Of a DNA stretch of 64,000 nucleotides, positions 12,442-22,779 are shown in pieces. Below the pieces are notes generated by a model. The model did no database searches and was not told the origin of the DNA. It worked only from the letters and a program-made list of their open reading frames with translations. Source of the stretch: Diabrotica undecimpunctata (lineage: Eukaryota > Arthropoda > Insecta > Coleoptera > Chrysomelidae); the NCBI RefSeq assembly GCF_040954645.1, contig NC_092810.1, positions 72,062,160 to 72,126,159 on the forward strand, in the 5' to 3' direction. Each line of letters opens with the position of its first letter. The first letter of the stretch is position 1. The translations under genes and the position numbers were made by a program.

Positions 12442-12629
12442 CAACTGATCATGCAGGGAAAGATCCAAGGAAAGAGAAGCATAGGGAGGCGTAGAATGTC
12501 ATGGCTGCGCAACCTGAGGGAGTGGTACGGATGTACATCAAATGAACTTTTCAGAGCAGCCGTCTCAAAAGTTCGAATAGCTATGATGATTGCCGACCTC
12601 CGCCGCGGAGATGGCACTTGAAGAAGAAG
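12442..12629 (+). mobile_element. LINE family A, copy 3, 188-bp 3' end
   Basis: A very short plus-strand copy with the 10-bp duplication ATCCTTTTTC (12432-12441 and 12630-12639). It encodes 'LIMQGKIQGKRSIGRRR' to 'VRIAMMIADLRRGDGT' followed by a stop and the GAAGAAGAAGA tail, with no lesion. It is nested in family B in the opposite orientation. Confidence 0.85.
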
Positions 12630-13199
12630 ATCCTTTTTCTATCTTTTTTCGTGATCTGCCAAACTTCTGCCCCATAAGTCATAATAGGCTCTACCAAGGT
12701 TCGATGGATTGTCAATTTCGTTTCTTGTCTAATATCTTTAGACCATAGGAGAGAGTTTAGAATGTTTACTGCTTTTTTTCCCTGCTGCGTTCTGTTCTGA
12801 TGAATATTTATATTCATTACATGTTTTTGTGTTTCTAATTTCTAACTCTGGATCTTCATCATCTCCTATTTTAAGATACTCTGTCTTTGACATATTCATA
12901 TTGAGGCCCCATTTTTCATATTATTTGTTTTCTAAACATGTAGTCCATGTCTTCCTCATCATTCGCTACGACTACGTGATCATTTGCATTAAAATAAAGT
13001 TTTTAGACATTTACCCTTGCCTATGTCTATTCCGGATACTTGTTTCCTCCACTGCTCTAGCGATGATTGAATATATATTTTAAATAAGGTCGGAGATGAG
13101 CAACATCCTTGTTTAAGCCCCTGACTGGTCTAATAAAGAACTAATTTAAGATCTTTTTTGAATTGGGGAGATAGAAAATTAGATCTTGTTGTGGCAAAT

Positions 13200-13527
13200 T
13201 AGTTTATATATTTTTACTCAATAACGAGGTATTCATTTAAATTTTAAGTTAAAATATTTTTAATCACATCAACAAAGTATTTATTTAGATTTTCAGGGCT
13301 TGGAGAAGAAAGTGTTTGAGCTGTATTAGTTTTATTTTGAATTGTAATTAAAGTAAATGCCTTATTAAAAATCCAGACAAGCCTATCTAAAAGATCATAG
13401 TAATTATAGTCCGCGTCTACAGAAGGAAAGCGCCTTCCAGTAGTCAAGCATAAAAGGAATTTACGAAAGTTCTGAGCGGAAAACGTCGGGTTTTCAAAAT
13501 GGGTTTGTTGAGTGTTAAACCTGGTAT
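13200..13527 (-). pseudogene. Family C (Jockey-type) LINE, region after the endonuclease
   Basis: The minus strand is open and encodes 'VYTRFNTQQTHF' to 'NLNKYFVDVIKNIL', the linker between endonuclease and RT in Jockey-type elements. It continues the endonuclease fragment at 18011-18655: removing the BEL element between them rejoins the frame as 'SDHEA-VYTR'. The RT that should follow below 13200 is missing. Confidence 0.65.
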
Positions 13528-13532
13528 ATACT

Positions 13533-14048
13533 GTGTCACGACCCACGATTAGTTTATCGTGAGATATATTTGCTACAAAATATTATTTGATTAAATTAAA
13601 ATAATATACGACGACAATTTTCATAGAACTATTTATTGCTTACTATACCTGTTTACATAACTGAGTGTCGAATGCTACTACTAAAAATACATTACAAAAC
13701 GTCTAACACAAGCCCCTAGGGGAGGGGAGGTCGTTTCTTAAAACTATAAAATTTTATCTTTTGGAAATAACGTACATTACAAATTTATTCATATTGTCCT
13801 TATCAGAACCATCTACAGGCGCAGGGACTGCGACAACAATAGCCGACGGATTTGCCGGGTACCTACTTTCTAAAGGTAGGGTTTAATCTACAAACTTTCA
13901 CCAGAAATATGTAAAACTGACAAACATTTTAATCTTTTAATAGATTTCTGGAAGCTAATTTACCCAAACTTTAAGAATTACCGATATGAATCTAAAATAA
14001 TAAAATAAAATCGACAATAACCTGAGGGGAATTATAATAAGACGGAAC
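13533..14048 (-). repeat. BEL 3' LTR (516 bp)
   Basis: Matches 17493-18005 along its whole length with a few substitutions and small indels. On the plus strand it begins GTCACGACCCACG and ends GACGGAAC. Confidence 0.9.
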
Positions 14049-14107
14049 ATGCCGCCTGCCTTGAACTACTGAAGTTCAAAATGAAGTTGTCGGTTGACGT
14101 CGATAAT

Positions 14108-15058
14108 CTAGCTGATCGAAAGTGGACACAACTTCTTCATGCAGCGTCTGTATTCTCCAGTTTTCAAGGGTGCCACTCTGAGAACGCCATCCTCTCCGAC
14201 GTGCACCGACGTGATGCGTCCAACTGCCCATTGTGACGGTGGCAAATTGTCCTCAAGAATTAACACCAAAGCATCGACCACTATTCCATTAGCAGTAGCA
14301 TTAACATTATTGCTGCTGATCAATTAATGAAGATATTCCTTATATAATCGTTTCCAGAAGTGCTGCTTCAACTGCTGTGCGTGCTACCAAGCTGATAATT
14401 TATTGGCTGACATATCCAAACAGTCAGTCTCAGGATAGCTTGTCATCGGACCATCAATTAAAAAATGTTCAGGGGTAAGGGGAAGAAGATCATTTGGGTT
14501 AGACGACATAGGAGAAATAGGACTAGAATTTAATATTGCTTCTATTTGAATAAGATAAGTTTCTAATTGTTTATATGTTAACAAAGTATCACCTACAGTG
14601 CGAATTAAATGATTCTTAAAGGACTTAACTGCGGCTTCCCAAATTCCTCCAAAGTGGGGAGATTTGGGCGGTATAAAATGCCAAGCTAACCTTTTAACAT
14701 CCGAAAATTTTCTAATAGCGTTTTGATAATCTGACGAGTTAAATAATTCATGCAGCTCGCAACTTACTCCCACGAAATTGGTAGCATTATCCGAATATAT
14801 TTCTGCACATTTTCCTCGTCTGGCACAAAAACGGCGAAAGCTAGCTAAAAATGCTTCGGTGGTTAGGTCGCTTACTAGTTTTAAATGAACGGCTTGTGTA
14901 GACATGCATACATACACTGCGATGTATGGCTGGGTATTTATCCAGTGCAGAGGAATTGTCGAGTCCGACCAAAAGTAAGTACCGCTGACTTCCAGTAAAA
15001 CAGAATGCTGAAGCGTTGCATAGAGCCGAGCTAGAAGTAAAACGCCGCATAACTCCAA
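14108..15058 (-). pseudogene. BEL RNase H-integrase fusion and integrase C-terminus
   Basis: A 224-codon minus-strand frame (14384-15058) starts with RNase H sequence ('YFWSDSTIPLHWINTQPY') and passes directly, in frame, into integrase ('VCMSTQAVHLKLVSDLTT'). The integrase keeps the second and third catalytic residues ('IYSDNATNF', 'FGGIWEAAVKSFK'), but the first Asp and the zinc finger are gone with the deletion. After a short broken stretch, 14108-14323 encodes the C-terminal DUF5641-like part ('DNLPPSQWAVGRITSVHVGE', 'KLCPL'). Confidence 0.8.
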
Positions 15059-15073
15059 TCGCGGTAACGATAT

Positions 15074-15547
15074 TTAGCTGAGGGGGGCCACGCGAGATTT
15101 TGCACAAATCAATCGTACAAAAATATTTCCCTCAGCATCAATTGAACGACAATAAACACAAGCGCCGTAAGCGTTTTCGCTTGCATCGCAAAATCCATGA
15201 ATTTGGATATCGACCGAATTTGGTATTGTAATACAACAAGAAAAATTTAAATGTTCGGTAAGTTTTAATTGAGCCTGAAATGACAACCATAAATCGTGAA
15301 TTTCGAGCGGCAGTGATTCATCCCAGGTTACTCCCGATTTCCAGCACATTTGCATAATTATTTTTGCGTATACGATAACTGGGCCTAACAATCCAAGCGG
15401 ATCAAACAATTTTGCGATTTGCGACAAAATATAGCGTTTCCTTGCAGTTTCGATACTTGAAATGTCTGACCTATAACATAGAGTATGTTCGCGAGAATTC
15501 CATTGAATTCCTAATGCCTTTATGGTGGCATCAGGATCTAGAGACAT
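15074..15547 (-). pseudogene. BEL Pao-type region after the RT
   Basis: An open frame of 157 codons with 'KALGIQWNSREHTLCYR', 'ILSQIAKLFDPLGLLGPV', 'WDESLPLEIHDLW' and 'IHGFCDASENAYGACVY'. This is the Pao-specific segment between RT and RNase H (Pfam name Peptidase_A17). It is a separate frame from the RT piece above it because of a deletion that removed the YVDD active-site block. Confidence 0.8.
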
Positions 15548-15579
15548 GTGAGTACACTCATCGTGTTTGTTTTGATCAA

Positions 15580-16318
15580 CTACGTGACAGTATTTAGAAT
15601 GTACGTTTTGATTGGGTCTTGTGGATTTTTCCGAAATAAAATTTTTTGATAAACTGCGTCATCAGGATGTACAAGAATTTGGTGATACATTTTCTCTGCG
15701 TCGTCGGCTGCCAATACAAATATACGATGACGATAACGAAGAAGAATGACAAATAAGTCATCCTGCACCTTGGGGCCGACCATTAAGGTATCATTGAGTG
15801 ATATTCCCGTTGACGTTTTTGCCGAGCCGTCAAAAACTACGCGAGTTTTGGTTGTGAGACTATCTTGTTTTAATACCGCGTGATGAGGAAGATAAAATCC
15901 AATTTCTTGGCCATTTACATCATTTGTATACGACATGTCCAATCCAACCTGACAATAGTCCAGATGCAAAACAGGATCTTTACGAAAACGATTTTCTAGC
16001 GAATAAAAGCATTTTAACGCGCTATTGTATGAATCCTCTAATTTCGTTTTTTTATCATTAAATGGCAACCTTACGATGTATCTACCATTAACATCTCGAG
16101 TAGTGTGACCCTGGTAATGCTCTTCGCGTGCCTTTTCTTCCGGTGACAAAATTTTGATGCTTGGAATTTCTTCCATTTCCCAGAAGCGATTCCGACATTG
16201 GACTATTTAATGAAAGATGACACGAAATATGGTGCAATCGAGACGAATTATTTATTTTACCTGCAACAACCCAACCCAGTTGAGTTTTTTGGAGAACAGC
16301 AATAGGCTGATTTTTCAA
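15580..16318 (-). pseudogene. BEL protease end and first half of RT
   Basis: 16088-16318 encodes 'LQKTQLGWVVAGKI', the segment that joins protease to RT in Pao elements. After a frameshift near 16170, 15580-16176 gives 'MEEIPSIKILSPEEKAREEH', 'FYLPHHAVLKQDSLTTKTRV' and 'HQILVHPDDAVYQKILF', the first RT blocks. The frame ends at 'YILNTVT' before the catalytic YVDD, which is deleted. No active protease motif remains. Confidence 0.8.
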
Positions 16319-16335
16319 TTAGCGATTTGATGTAC

Positions 16336-17060
16336 CTAACTATCTCGAATGAATTTTCGATTGTCATAGCGTTCTTGTAACAAATTCCACGCGACATCAT
16401 AATTTTGAGCAGACGATTCGATAGGAGATATTATGTCAGCAGCTTCTCCTTCTAAACAACTTTTCAAATAAAATAGTTTTCTCACGGAAGAAATGCTATT
16501 ATCTTCATGAACTAATGAATTAAATAAATCAAAAAAGCCTAACCACGTGTCAATAGTCCCAGTAAACCTAGGTAGAGGAATACTTGGAAGTGATGCTGCC
16601 GGGAAATTTGTTGTAAAATTATTTGCAACAGGAGCAGTTAATGCAATGTTGTTTGCGGATTGAATTTCTGCCGACGACGACGATGAAGAAAAGCTAGAAA
16701 ATATTGGCTCTGGTGGTGTATCATCCACCGTTGACGATTTCAATTTTTCCGTAATCTGACCAGACAAAAACTTTGTGGCGATTGCGTATGTTTTATAATA
16801 TTGTTCCTCAAATTCTATACAATAATAAGTTCATCCGATTCCTTAAGTAATCTTTCTAATTCCGTTTGAACGATTTCAAAATTTTCACGAACCTTTTCTA
16901 TGTCCTGATACCGTTTTTCTTTGCTTAAAAAATCTGTTTCAGTATTGTATTTATTTAAAAAATTTTCATATGTTGTTAAAGACCGTTTGGCATTACCGCG
17001 TTTGGTAACAACACACAACCAAAAAACTAAAATTTGCCACGACAAAACGGCAATAAACAA
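16336..17060 (-). pseudogene. BEL gag (DUF1759-type), frameshifted and truncated
   Basis: The upstream frame (16815-17060) has a charged coiled-coil-like stretch ('ENFEIVQTELERLLKESDEL'). After a small frameshift near 16815 the second frame (16336-16767) shows the DUF1759 signature 'LPSIPLPRFTGTIDTWLGFF', 'KLFYLKSCLEGEAADII' and 'YDVAWNLLQERYDN'. It stops early; the zinc-knuckle part and the start of the protease are deleted. Confidence 0.75.
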
Positions 17061-17492
17061 TTTAAATTATGCGATCAGTTTGTCAAATTCCTACTAATTA
17101 ATTTTGAGCAAACTCGAAATAGAGAGCATATTAATTTTTATGAGTAGTAAAAGGAATACAGCAAAAAGAATGGATTAATTGAGTGGTTCGATTGACTTGC
17201 TTTGAACTGGTGACTTTCGATACTTCTGGTGTTGACAGCTACGATTTGATTTGATGCTATGATGACCGTTGTTGTTAAGGGCGCAGGAATACGACGACGA
17301 TATGTGATGAATCCTTGAGAATTCCGACGAAAATGCGATGATTTTTTCTTGATACACCTCACTCACGGTCACTTTACTTTGATTTAAAGCGATAAATTAC
17401 AATACAATAAAAAGTTCTATTTTTTCGACAATACCTAATCTCAGTTCTTCAAGTACAAGAAAACCACTAGTTATATTTGGCTGAAGGACCAT

Positions 17493-18005
17493 GTCACGAC
17501 CCACGATTAGTTTATCGTGAGATATATTTGCTATAAAATATTATTTTATTAAATTAAAATAATATACGACGACAATTTTCATAGAACTATTTATTTCTTA
17601 CTATACATGTTTACAGAACTGAGTGTCGAATGCTACTACTAAAAATACATTACAAAACGTCTAACACAAGCCCCTAGGGGAGAGGAGGTCGTTTCTTAAA
17701 ACTATAAAATTTTATCTTTTGGAAATAACGTACATTACAAATTTATTCATATTGTCCTTATCAGAACCATCTACAGACGCAGCGACTGCGACAACAATAG
17801 CCGACGGATTTGCCGGGTACCTACTTTCTAAAGGGAGGGTTTAATCTACAAACTTTTACCAGAAATATGTAAAACTGACAAACATTTTAATCTTTTAATA
17901 GATTTCTGGAAGCTAATTTACCCAAACTTAAGAATTACCGATATGGATCTAAAATAATAAAATAAAATCGACAATAACCTGAAGGGAATTATAATGAGAC
18001 GGAAC
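17493..18005 (-). repeat. BEL 5' LTR (513 bp)
   Basis: On the minus strand this is the upstream LTR. The sequence just inside it on that strand begins ATGGTCCTTCAGCC; the TGG start is where a tRNA primer site would sit, but the primer is not identified. Confidence 0.85.
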
Positions 18006-18010
18006 ATACT

Positions 18011-18660
18011 GCTTCATGGTCAGATAGTGTTGCATTGATATAATTGTAGAGCGTACATCAAGGGGTGAGACATATGAGACAATATAATCAATTATGGTAG
18101 ATTTTGTTTTAGTAATTATTGTAGGAGCATTAACGTGCATTGTAAAACCATGCGATTCGAATATATTGACGATATATTGATTGATAGTTTGGTAACACAA
18201 GCAAAAGCGTAATTAATATTTAAATCACCGCTTAGAATTTTTCTGCTTTTATTGGGCAGGTTATCTAACAAATTTAGCAGATTATAAAAAAATAGTTTCG
18301 TGGAAGAATCAGGTAATCTATAAATGCAAAAATGTATAGATTAAGATTCTTGTTATAAACTAATGAAAACTCAAAAAGGCTTCATTCAACAGAAAATTAA
18401 ATTTTGTTACCGGAGAAAAATCATTGCTTGCAGAAAGAATTACGGTACTATGCTATTATGAGCTGAAGTATCATACCTAGCAATTTTGGTATATTTTTCT
18501 AGAAAAAAGGCTCGTTGACTTTAAGCCAGTGCTCTGTAACCGCAACTATAAAAGGAAATTCAATTCCTCTAAAAACAAAAATAATTTATGTTTTATATCT
18601 TATAGAACAAATATTAATCAGAACAATGCGCAAGTTGCCATCATTCAAATAATTTAAGGT
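18011..18660 (-). pseudogene. Family C (Jockey-type) LINE endonuclease
   Basis: The minus strand starts with 'DGNLRIVLINICSIR' and 'FPFIVAVTEHWLKVNEPFF', the usual N-terminus of a Jockey-type endonuclease, then 'LLDNLPNKSRKILSGDLNIN', 'FESHGFTMHVNAPTIITKT' and 'YIVSYVSPLDVRSTI', ending at the BEL insertion in 'LTMKQ' (SDHEA in the true frame). Several frameshifts are present. The order of blocks is normal, unlike the copy at 10760-11060. Confidence 0.7.
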
Positions 18661-18689
18661 TCTTAGTTTCTCAGAACACGTCGTGTTGT

Positions 18690-19301
18690 TTAAAAATTTC
18701 GTTTTGGAGAGCCAACGAAATAGTAATTTCGGTGACATGCCCTTGATTTTTGCAGGTGAATAATTATTTCCGAAGTGAGAAAGGACCTAAAAGCAGCAAG
18801 ATCAGCTTCCATTTCAGTTGGGCCAGTTCCATAGGTATCGTTCAATTATAGAAGGATTTTTTGTAGATCTTCAGTCTTAGTGGGAAGTTCTTCGGAAGTC
18901 AAAAAGAGTTTAATGCTTGTGTTAGTGAATCCTTCGTAACATATTGAAGCAGGTTGGTCGTGTAGAGAGGCAAAATGTAGCTTAATGGCTTTCAAGATAT
19001 CCGGTTCCCTTAATCTTGCTAGAAGATATCGACTATTGCTCGAGTTATTGGTTAATCTAACTCTTGGTGGGGTCAAAGGATCCAGATTTATTGATTGTTT
19101 CAAAGTATCCTTCTTTATATAATAGGTAATATATAATTTGAGTCTTGGATTTGAACCTTGATAGTGTTCTCGGAACGGCTGAAAAAAACTAACGATATAT
19201 TGAAAATATCTTGTTCTATCTATCTTATAGATTTTAAAACATTGTCCTACGGATCTATGGATCTTGTCAATTTTTTTGTAAGTCAGTCGAGTTTGTCTCA
19301 T
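18690..19301 (-). pseudogene. Unrecognised frame upstream of the family C endonuclease, possible ORF1
   Basis: A 151-codon open minus-strand frame (18846-19301) with 'PLTPPRVRLTNNSSNSRYLL' and 'RLREPDILKAIKLHFASLHD' is followed, after a stop, by 'LNDTYGTGPTEMEADLAAF' and 'LQKSRACHRNYYFV'. I do not recognise a named domain. It lies directly upstream of the family C endonuclease in the same orientation, so LINE ORF1 is the most economical explanation. The chance of a host exon is small: no clean splice borders were seen. Confidence 0.4.
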
Positions 19302-19309
19302 TTTTGGTT

Positions 19310-20832
19310 GATAAATCGTATGTCTTAATGAAAACAGACAAATTATCAGTTAGTTTTTTAGTTTCTTAAATTACGGCTTCAAAGTTCTATAGAGGTATTT
19401 GATTTTTTGATAAATTAGATATTTTTTTATTTTAATATTTTAAACTTGGCGAGTTAGATAATGTGCAAAAAAATCTTAGATGTGAAAATTTTTGGTCCAA
19501 TAGGGCTTTTGTGGTCGTTTTATTAAGCTTATAGCATTTCTGCAACAATCCCCACTAATTTATTATATTTGTCGCTTTTAGCGAATTCTGTAAAGCAGTT
19601 CTCTCAAATGTATGTCATGGTCGAAGGTTAAATTTGCAATATTTAACTAGGTCGGTAATATTAAAAAAAGCAAAAGAAATTAATAAGCAAATCTGGTATC
19701 TATAGTACTCTGATGCGCGATAGGGGCACAAATATCAACCAAATGCTCATGTCGGAGTCCCGGAAAATAAAACGCCAACAAGGTTCCCTAATCGATTTTT
19801 AAATTCAGGACAGCGTGACGCGCTTTAATCCTGTTATCTTCTAGTGACTTATCTGCGAAACTAAAATTGCTTGCTTGGGCCTCAAGCCCACGCTCCGGAC
19901 TACGTCCGGTTTGGATACTTGATGCTCAAGAGTTTGGTCCCTACGTGCCAGGTTTTTTATTTTTGTTTATTTTTTTGTTGGCTTTCGCCGGTTTTTGTTA
20001 GCGTTTTGTTAGTTTTTTTTTGTAGGATGTCTATAGAAAAATCCTGTTGTGATTTAGTTGGTCCTTATCCCTTGGGGCCAACACAGTACGGCGATTTGCA
20101 GTGTTTATTGACTATTTATCGGCATAGTTTTTAAATTGTTATTACATGATTATGTTGTAGTATTGTTTTATATGTGATTTATGCTGGATATTTCAAGTTA
20201 TTTATTTAAATGACTTGAAATGACCTATTAAAAATCTTTCAATGTGCTTGCAGGTAGTCTAGTGGTGTATCTAATCTTAACTGTCTTTCGTATTTATGCG
20301 CATACTCATAAAATATGAGTACTAAAAATCAGTTCGCGATGGGTTTTGACTGAATTTGACATTTTTTCTATGTTATGTTTAACTTAATAAGGTATAAAAG
20401 TTATAACGAACAAAACTTAAGACTTCAAAGTTTTTTCTATTCTGAATAATAAAATTGTCTAGAGGTAATGTACAAAAAAGGGTGTACATAAATAAAATTA
20501 ATAATATAATTTCTGTGTGTGTGAGAACTGTATTAAATAGGTCTGGTTTAAAATAATTAGGACAGGTAGTAAAGGGTTATACAGGTAATTGCCAAATCAA
20601 GAGTTTTACCAATATTGCTGTTACACAAACTCGCGGTATTTATAGGCTTATACTCGCGGTTGTTTCTCGTACGGGGATAGTTGTCTTTACCGGTTTCTAC
20701 ACACGTGTCTCACGTGTCTCGCGGTTCTAATACCATAGTTTTACACATAGATTTTTGCAGATAGAGCACATTTTTGCCTCTGTTGTTTATACGATTCAAA
20801 AGAGGATTCGCGGTATTTTTCGTGTAACTATC

Positions 20833-20866
<34 letters not shown>

Positions 20867-21160
20867 CGAGGGAGAGAGAATGTCTGTTTAATAGTGCCAG
20901 TCAACAGTCTAGAGAGAGGACGTCTGTTGCTAGGGAAAGTCGACAGTCAAGAGAGAGTTTTTTCGTTTGCTCTCTTTAAACTGTCTGTAGTACTAAAGGA
21001 GTGGGGATGAAGTGGGAGTAGGAATTAGGTGTAAGCCAGTAATTTTCAGCTCTTATAAATATAAAATTATTATCGGCTAAATCTTACTATAAAAATTCAT
21101 CTCGATAATAATTATTATATTTATTTAGCTATGCTACAAAAGCATAGCTAAAAGCTAGAA
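19310..21160. other. Intronic stretch without a gene
   Basis: Mostly AT-rich with no supported coding frame. An 87-codon plus-strand open stretch at 19871-20134 looks like chance sequence. The part 20590-20990 is less AT-rich with several 'CTCGCGGT' repeats and a GA array, which could be a worn LTR or SINE, but no ends were found. Confidence 0.4.
20833..20881. repeat. GA-rich microsatellite
   Basis: About 48 bp of (GA)n with a few substitutions, followed by further AGAGAG clusters up to 20960. Confidence 0.9.
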
Positions 21161-21169
21161 GATCAATTT

Positions 21170-22320
21170 AAAATTTGGTTTAACAGAAAATAAAACTGTG
21201 AGGACTGTAACGGACAGCAGTAAACATTTAATTGAAGGTTTCAAATTATTCCGCTAGAAAAATGAATAGGTCAACGATGAAGAAATTGATAAAGAATAAA
21301 ATGAATTGCAAATTTTTCATTTGGAGGTTGATGAAGGTAAAAAAATCCAACAATAAGAGCAAAAGAGAAGAATGCATTCAGTAAATGTGCTCCACTAGAT
21401 TGAACTCCACTTTTGATGCAATTTAGCAAATTCTTCAAAAAAAAAATCCAATTTTGCTACAAAATCTATGGTTAAAACCGTTTAAGAAAACTGAACTATT
21501 ACACATAAAGAAATACTATTTAGTTATGAAATCTTTGGCTTTAACGTTAGGTATGTTACAAGGTGAGAACTGGACTAGCTAGAGCAACATTTAATAAGAT
21601 GAGAAAAGTATTATGCAGTAGAGACCTTAGTTTGCAACTCAAAATAAGAATATTACGTTCATATGTGTTTTCGGTGCTGCATACAGGGTGGAGGCCTGGA
21701 CCTTAAAGAAAGAGGTGAGCGATCGACTTGAAGCATTCGAGATGTGGACCTACCGAAAAATATTAAAAATAAGTTGGGTATACCGAATAACAAATGTTGA
21801 GGTCCTCAGAAAGATGACAGAGGAAATGGAAATCATGAATACGATTAAGATAAAAAAGTTACAATATCTCGGCCATGTTATGAGAGGGGATAAATATATT
21901 GCTACAAACCATAATGCAGGGAAAAATACAGGGAAAACGAAGTATTGGAAGAAGACGCATCTCCTGGCTCAACAATCTGAGAAAGTGGTATACTTGCAGT
22001 TCCGTCGACTTGTTCAGAGCTGCAATCTCAAAAGTGAAAATAGCTGTGATGATTACCAACCTCCTTAAAGGAGACGGTACCTAAAGAAGAAGAAGATGTT
22101 ACAAGGTGAAGACAATATATCTTTTGGATATTCGTCATCCAGCTTAGTTTTGTTAATTAATTAATATGAGAAACTACTTGCCCAAAGAAATTGAACTAAG
22201 AAAGAGAACAAAAATATTCATCAAAAGGTTAAATACTCGTTTTGCCGACATTTTAAATTTGGTATAAGCAGATCCAAATATAGCTGCAGTGCTTTTCCCC
22301 AAATTTAAGCTGGTTAAGCC
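21170..22320 (+). pseudogene. hAT transposase remnant, interrupted by a LINE and a MITE
   Basis: The plus strand carries ordered hAT pieces: 'FGLTENKTVRTVTDSS' (normally TVTDNGSNF), 'LIEGFKLF', 'LQIFHLEVDEG', then 'MKSLALTLGMLQGE', and after the LINE insertion 'EDNISFGYSSSSLVLL', ending in 'ADPNIAAVLFPKFKLV' in the third frame. Many frameshifts are present. The sequence runs across the LINE at 21567-22095 and stops at the MITE at 22321. No TIR is recognisable. Confidence 0.65.
21567..22095 (+). mobile_element. LINE family A, copy 4, nested in a hAT remnant
   Basis: Bounded by the 14-bp duplication ATGTTACAAGGTGA (21553-21566 and 22096-22109). It encodes 'LARATFNKMRKVLCSRDLSL', 'LEAFEMWTYRKILKISWV' and 'LQYLGHVMRGDKY', then after a +1 shift 'GKRSIGRRRISWLNNLRKW' to 'KGDGT' stop and the AAGAAGAAGAAGA tail. 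Two small indels break the frame (near 21690 and 21900). It is 5'-truncated. Confidence 0.85.
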
Positions 22321-22771
22321 TAAAGGCGGGTACACATATGCGAGCAGAACTGTTCGCGAACCGTTTGTGAACGCTATATTCGTTAATTTGTACGACGGGA
22401 CGAACCGCTTGCGAGCTGTTCGTTCGTTGCTCGTCAGGAACCACAGCCTGTCGGTTTTTGGGACGAACACAAAGAATGTTCGCAGAACTATAAATTGTGT
22501 CTATAAATTGTTTCTGCTAAGTGTGCGATGAGATCATTCGGTTAAACAAAATTGCAAAACGAGCGCGGCTTATTTAAAAGTAACGAGAGAAATTAATAAC
22601 AGATAATGTAAACAAAATACCGAAATGTTTAGAATAACGAAGTAAATTAATTCTTATTTGTTATTAGATAGTTAGGGTATTGGATAGCCTGAACATAAAC
22701 ATATTTTCAACGAACTCTTCGCGAACAGCTCACGAGCAGTTCGCAAACAGTTCGGCTCGCATATCTGTACC
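22321..22771. mobile_element. MITE with about 42-bp TIRs, 450 bp
   Basis: The left end reads AAGGCGGGTACACATATGCG and the right end is its approximate reverse complement (AAGGTGGGTACAGATATGCG). Both are followed by clusters of GTTCGCGAAC-like palindromic words. The interior is AT-rich and non-coding. It interrupts the hAT remnant. The superfamily is uncertain: the ends and a possible TAA/TTA target would suit PIF/Harbinger, but no clean duplication was found. Small open frames across it are products of the inverted repeats. Confidence 0.7.
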
Positions 22772-22779
22772 CACCTTAC

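Larger units (their letters stand above)
11277..13135 (-). mobile_element. LINE family B, copy 1, split by two family A insertions
   Basis: Minus-strand pieces in order: 'GLKQGCCSSPTLFKIYIQ' near 13100, a frame from 12817 with 'VNILNSLLWSKDIRQETKL' and 'VEPIMTYGAEVWQITKKDR', then (after an insertion) 'MDFLWRACSVSKKDHIRNED', then (after another insertion) 'RLVWYGHMKRMNKDRWPKKA' to 'NARSSRGCRNL' at 11277. The same order occurs in the uninterrupted copy at 47564-48614. The RT active-site region near 12950 is badly decayed. Frameshifts and both insertions inactivate it. Confidence 0.8.
13533..18005 (-). mobile_element. BEL/Pao LTR retrotransposon, internally deleted
   Basis: Two near-identical LTRs (13533-14048 and 17493-18005) flank a 3.4 kb interior with gag, RT, RNase H-like and integrase remnants in BEL order on the minus strand. 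A 5-bp duplication ATACT lies at 13528-13532 and 18006-18010; it fits because removal restores the frame of the interrupted LINE. Three internal deletions (near 16325, 15585 and 14920) shorten it well below the family's usual 6-7 kb. The few differences between LTRs suggest a moderately recent insertion. Confidence 0.9.

Noticed and set aside
19871..20134. 87-codon plus-strand frame rich in Phe and Val, membrane-like
   Set aside because: It is T-rich sequence read as hydrophobic residues, with no family motif.
20710..20979. Open frames of Arg-Glu or Ser-Leu repeats
   Set aside because: They come from the GA microsatellite.
22174..22531. Overlapping open frames on both strands
   Set aside because: They span the terminal inverted repeats of a MITE and have no protein family signature.
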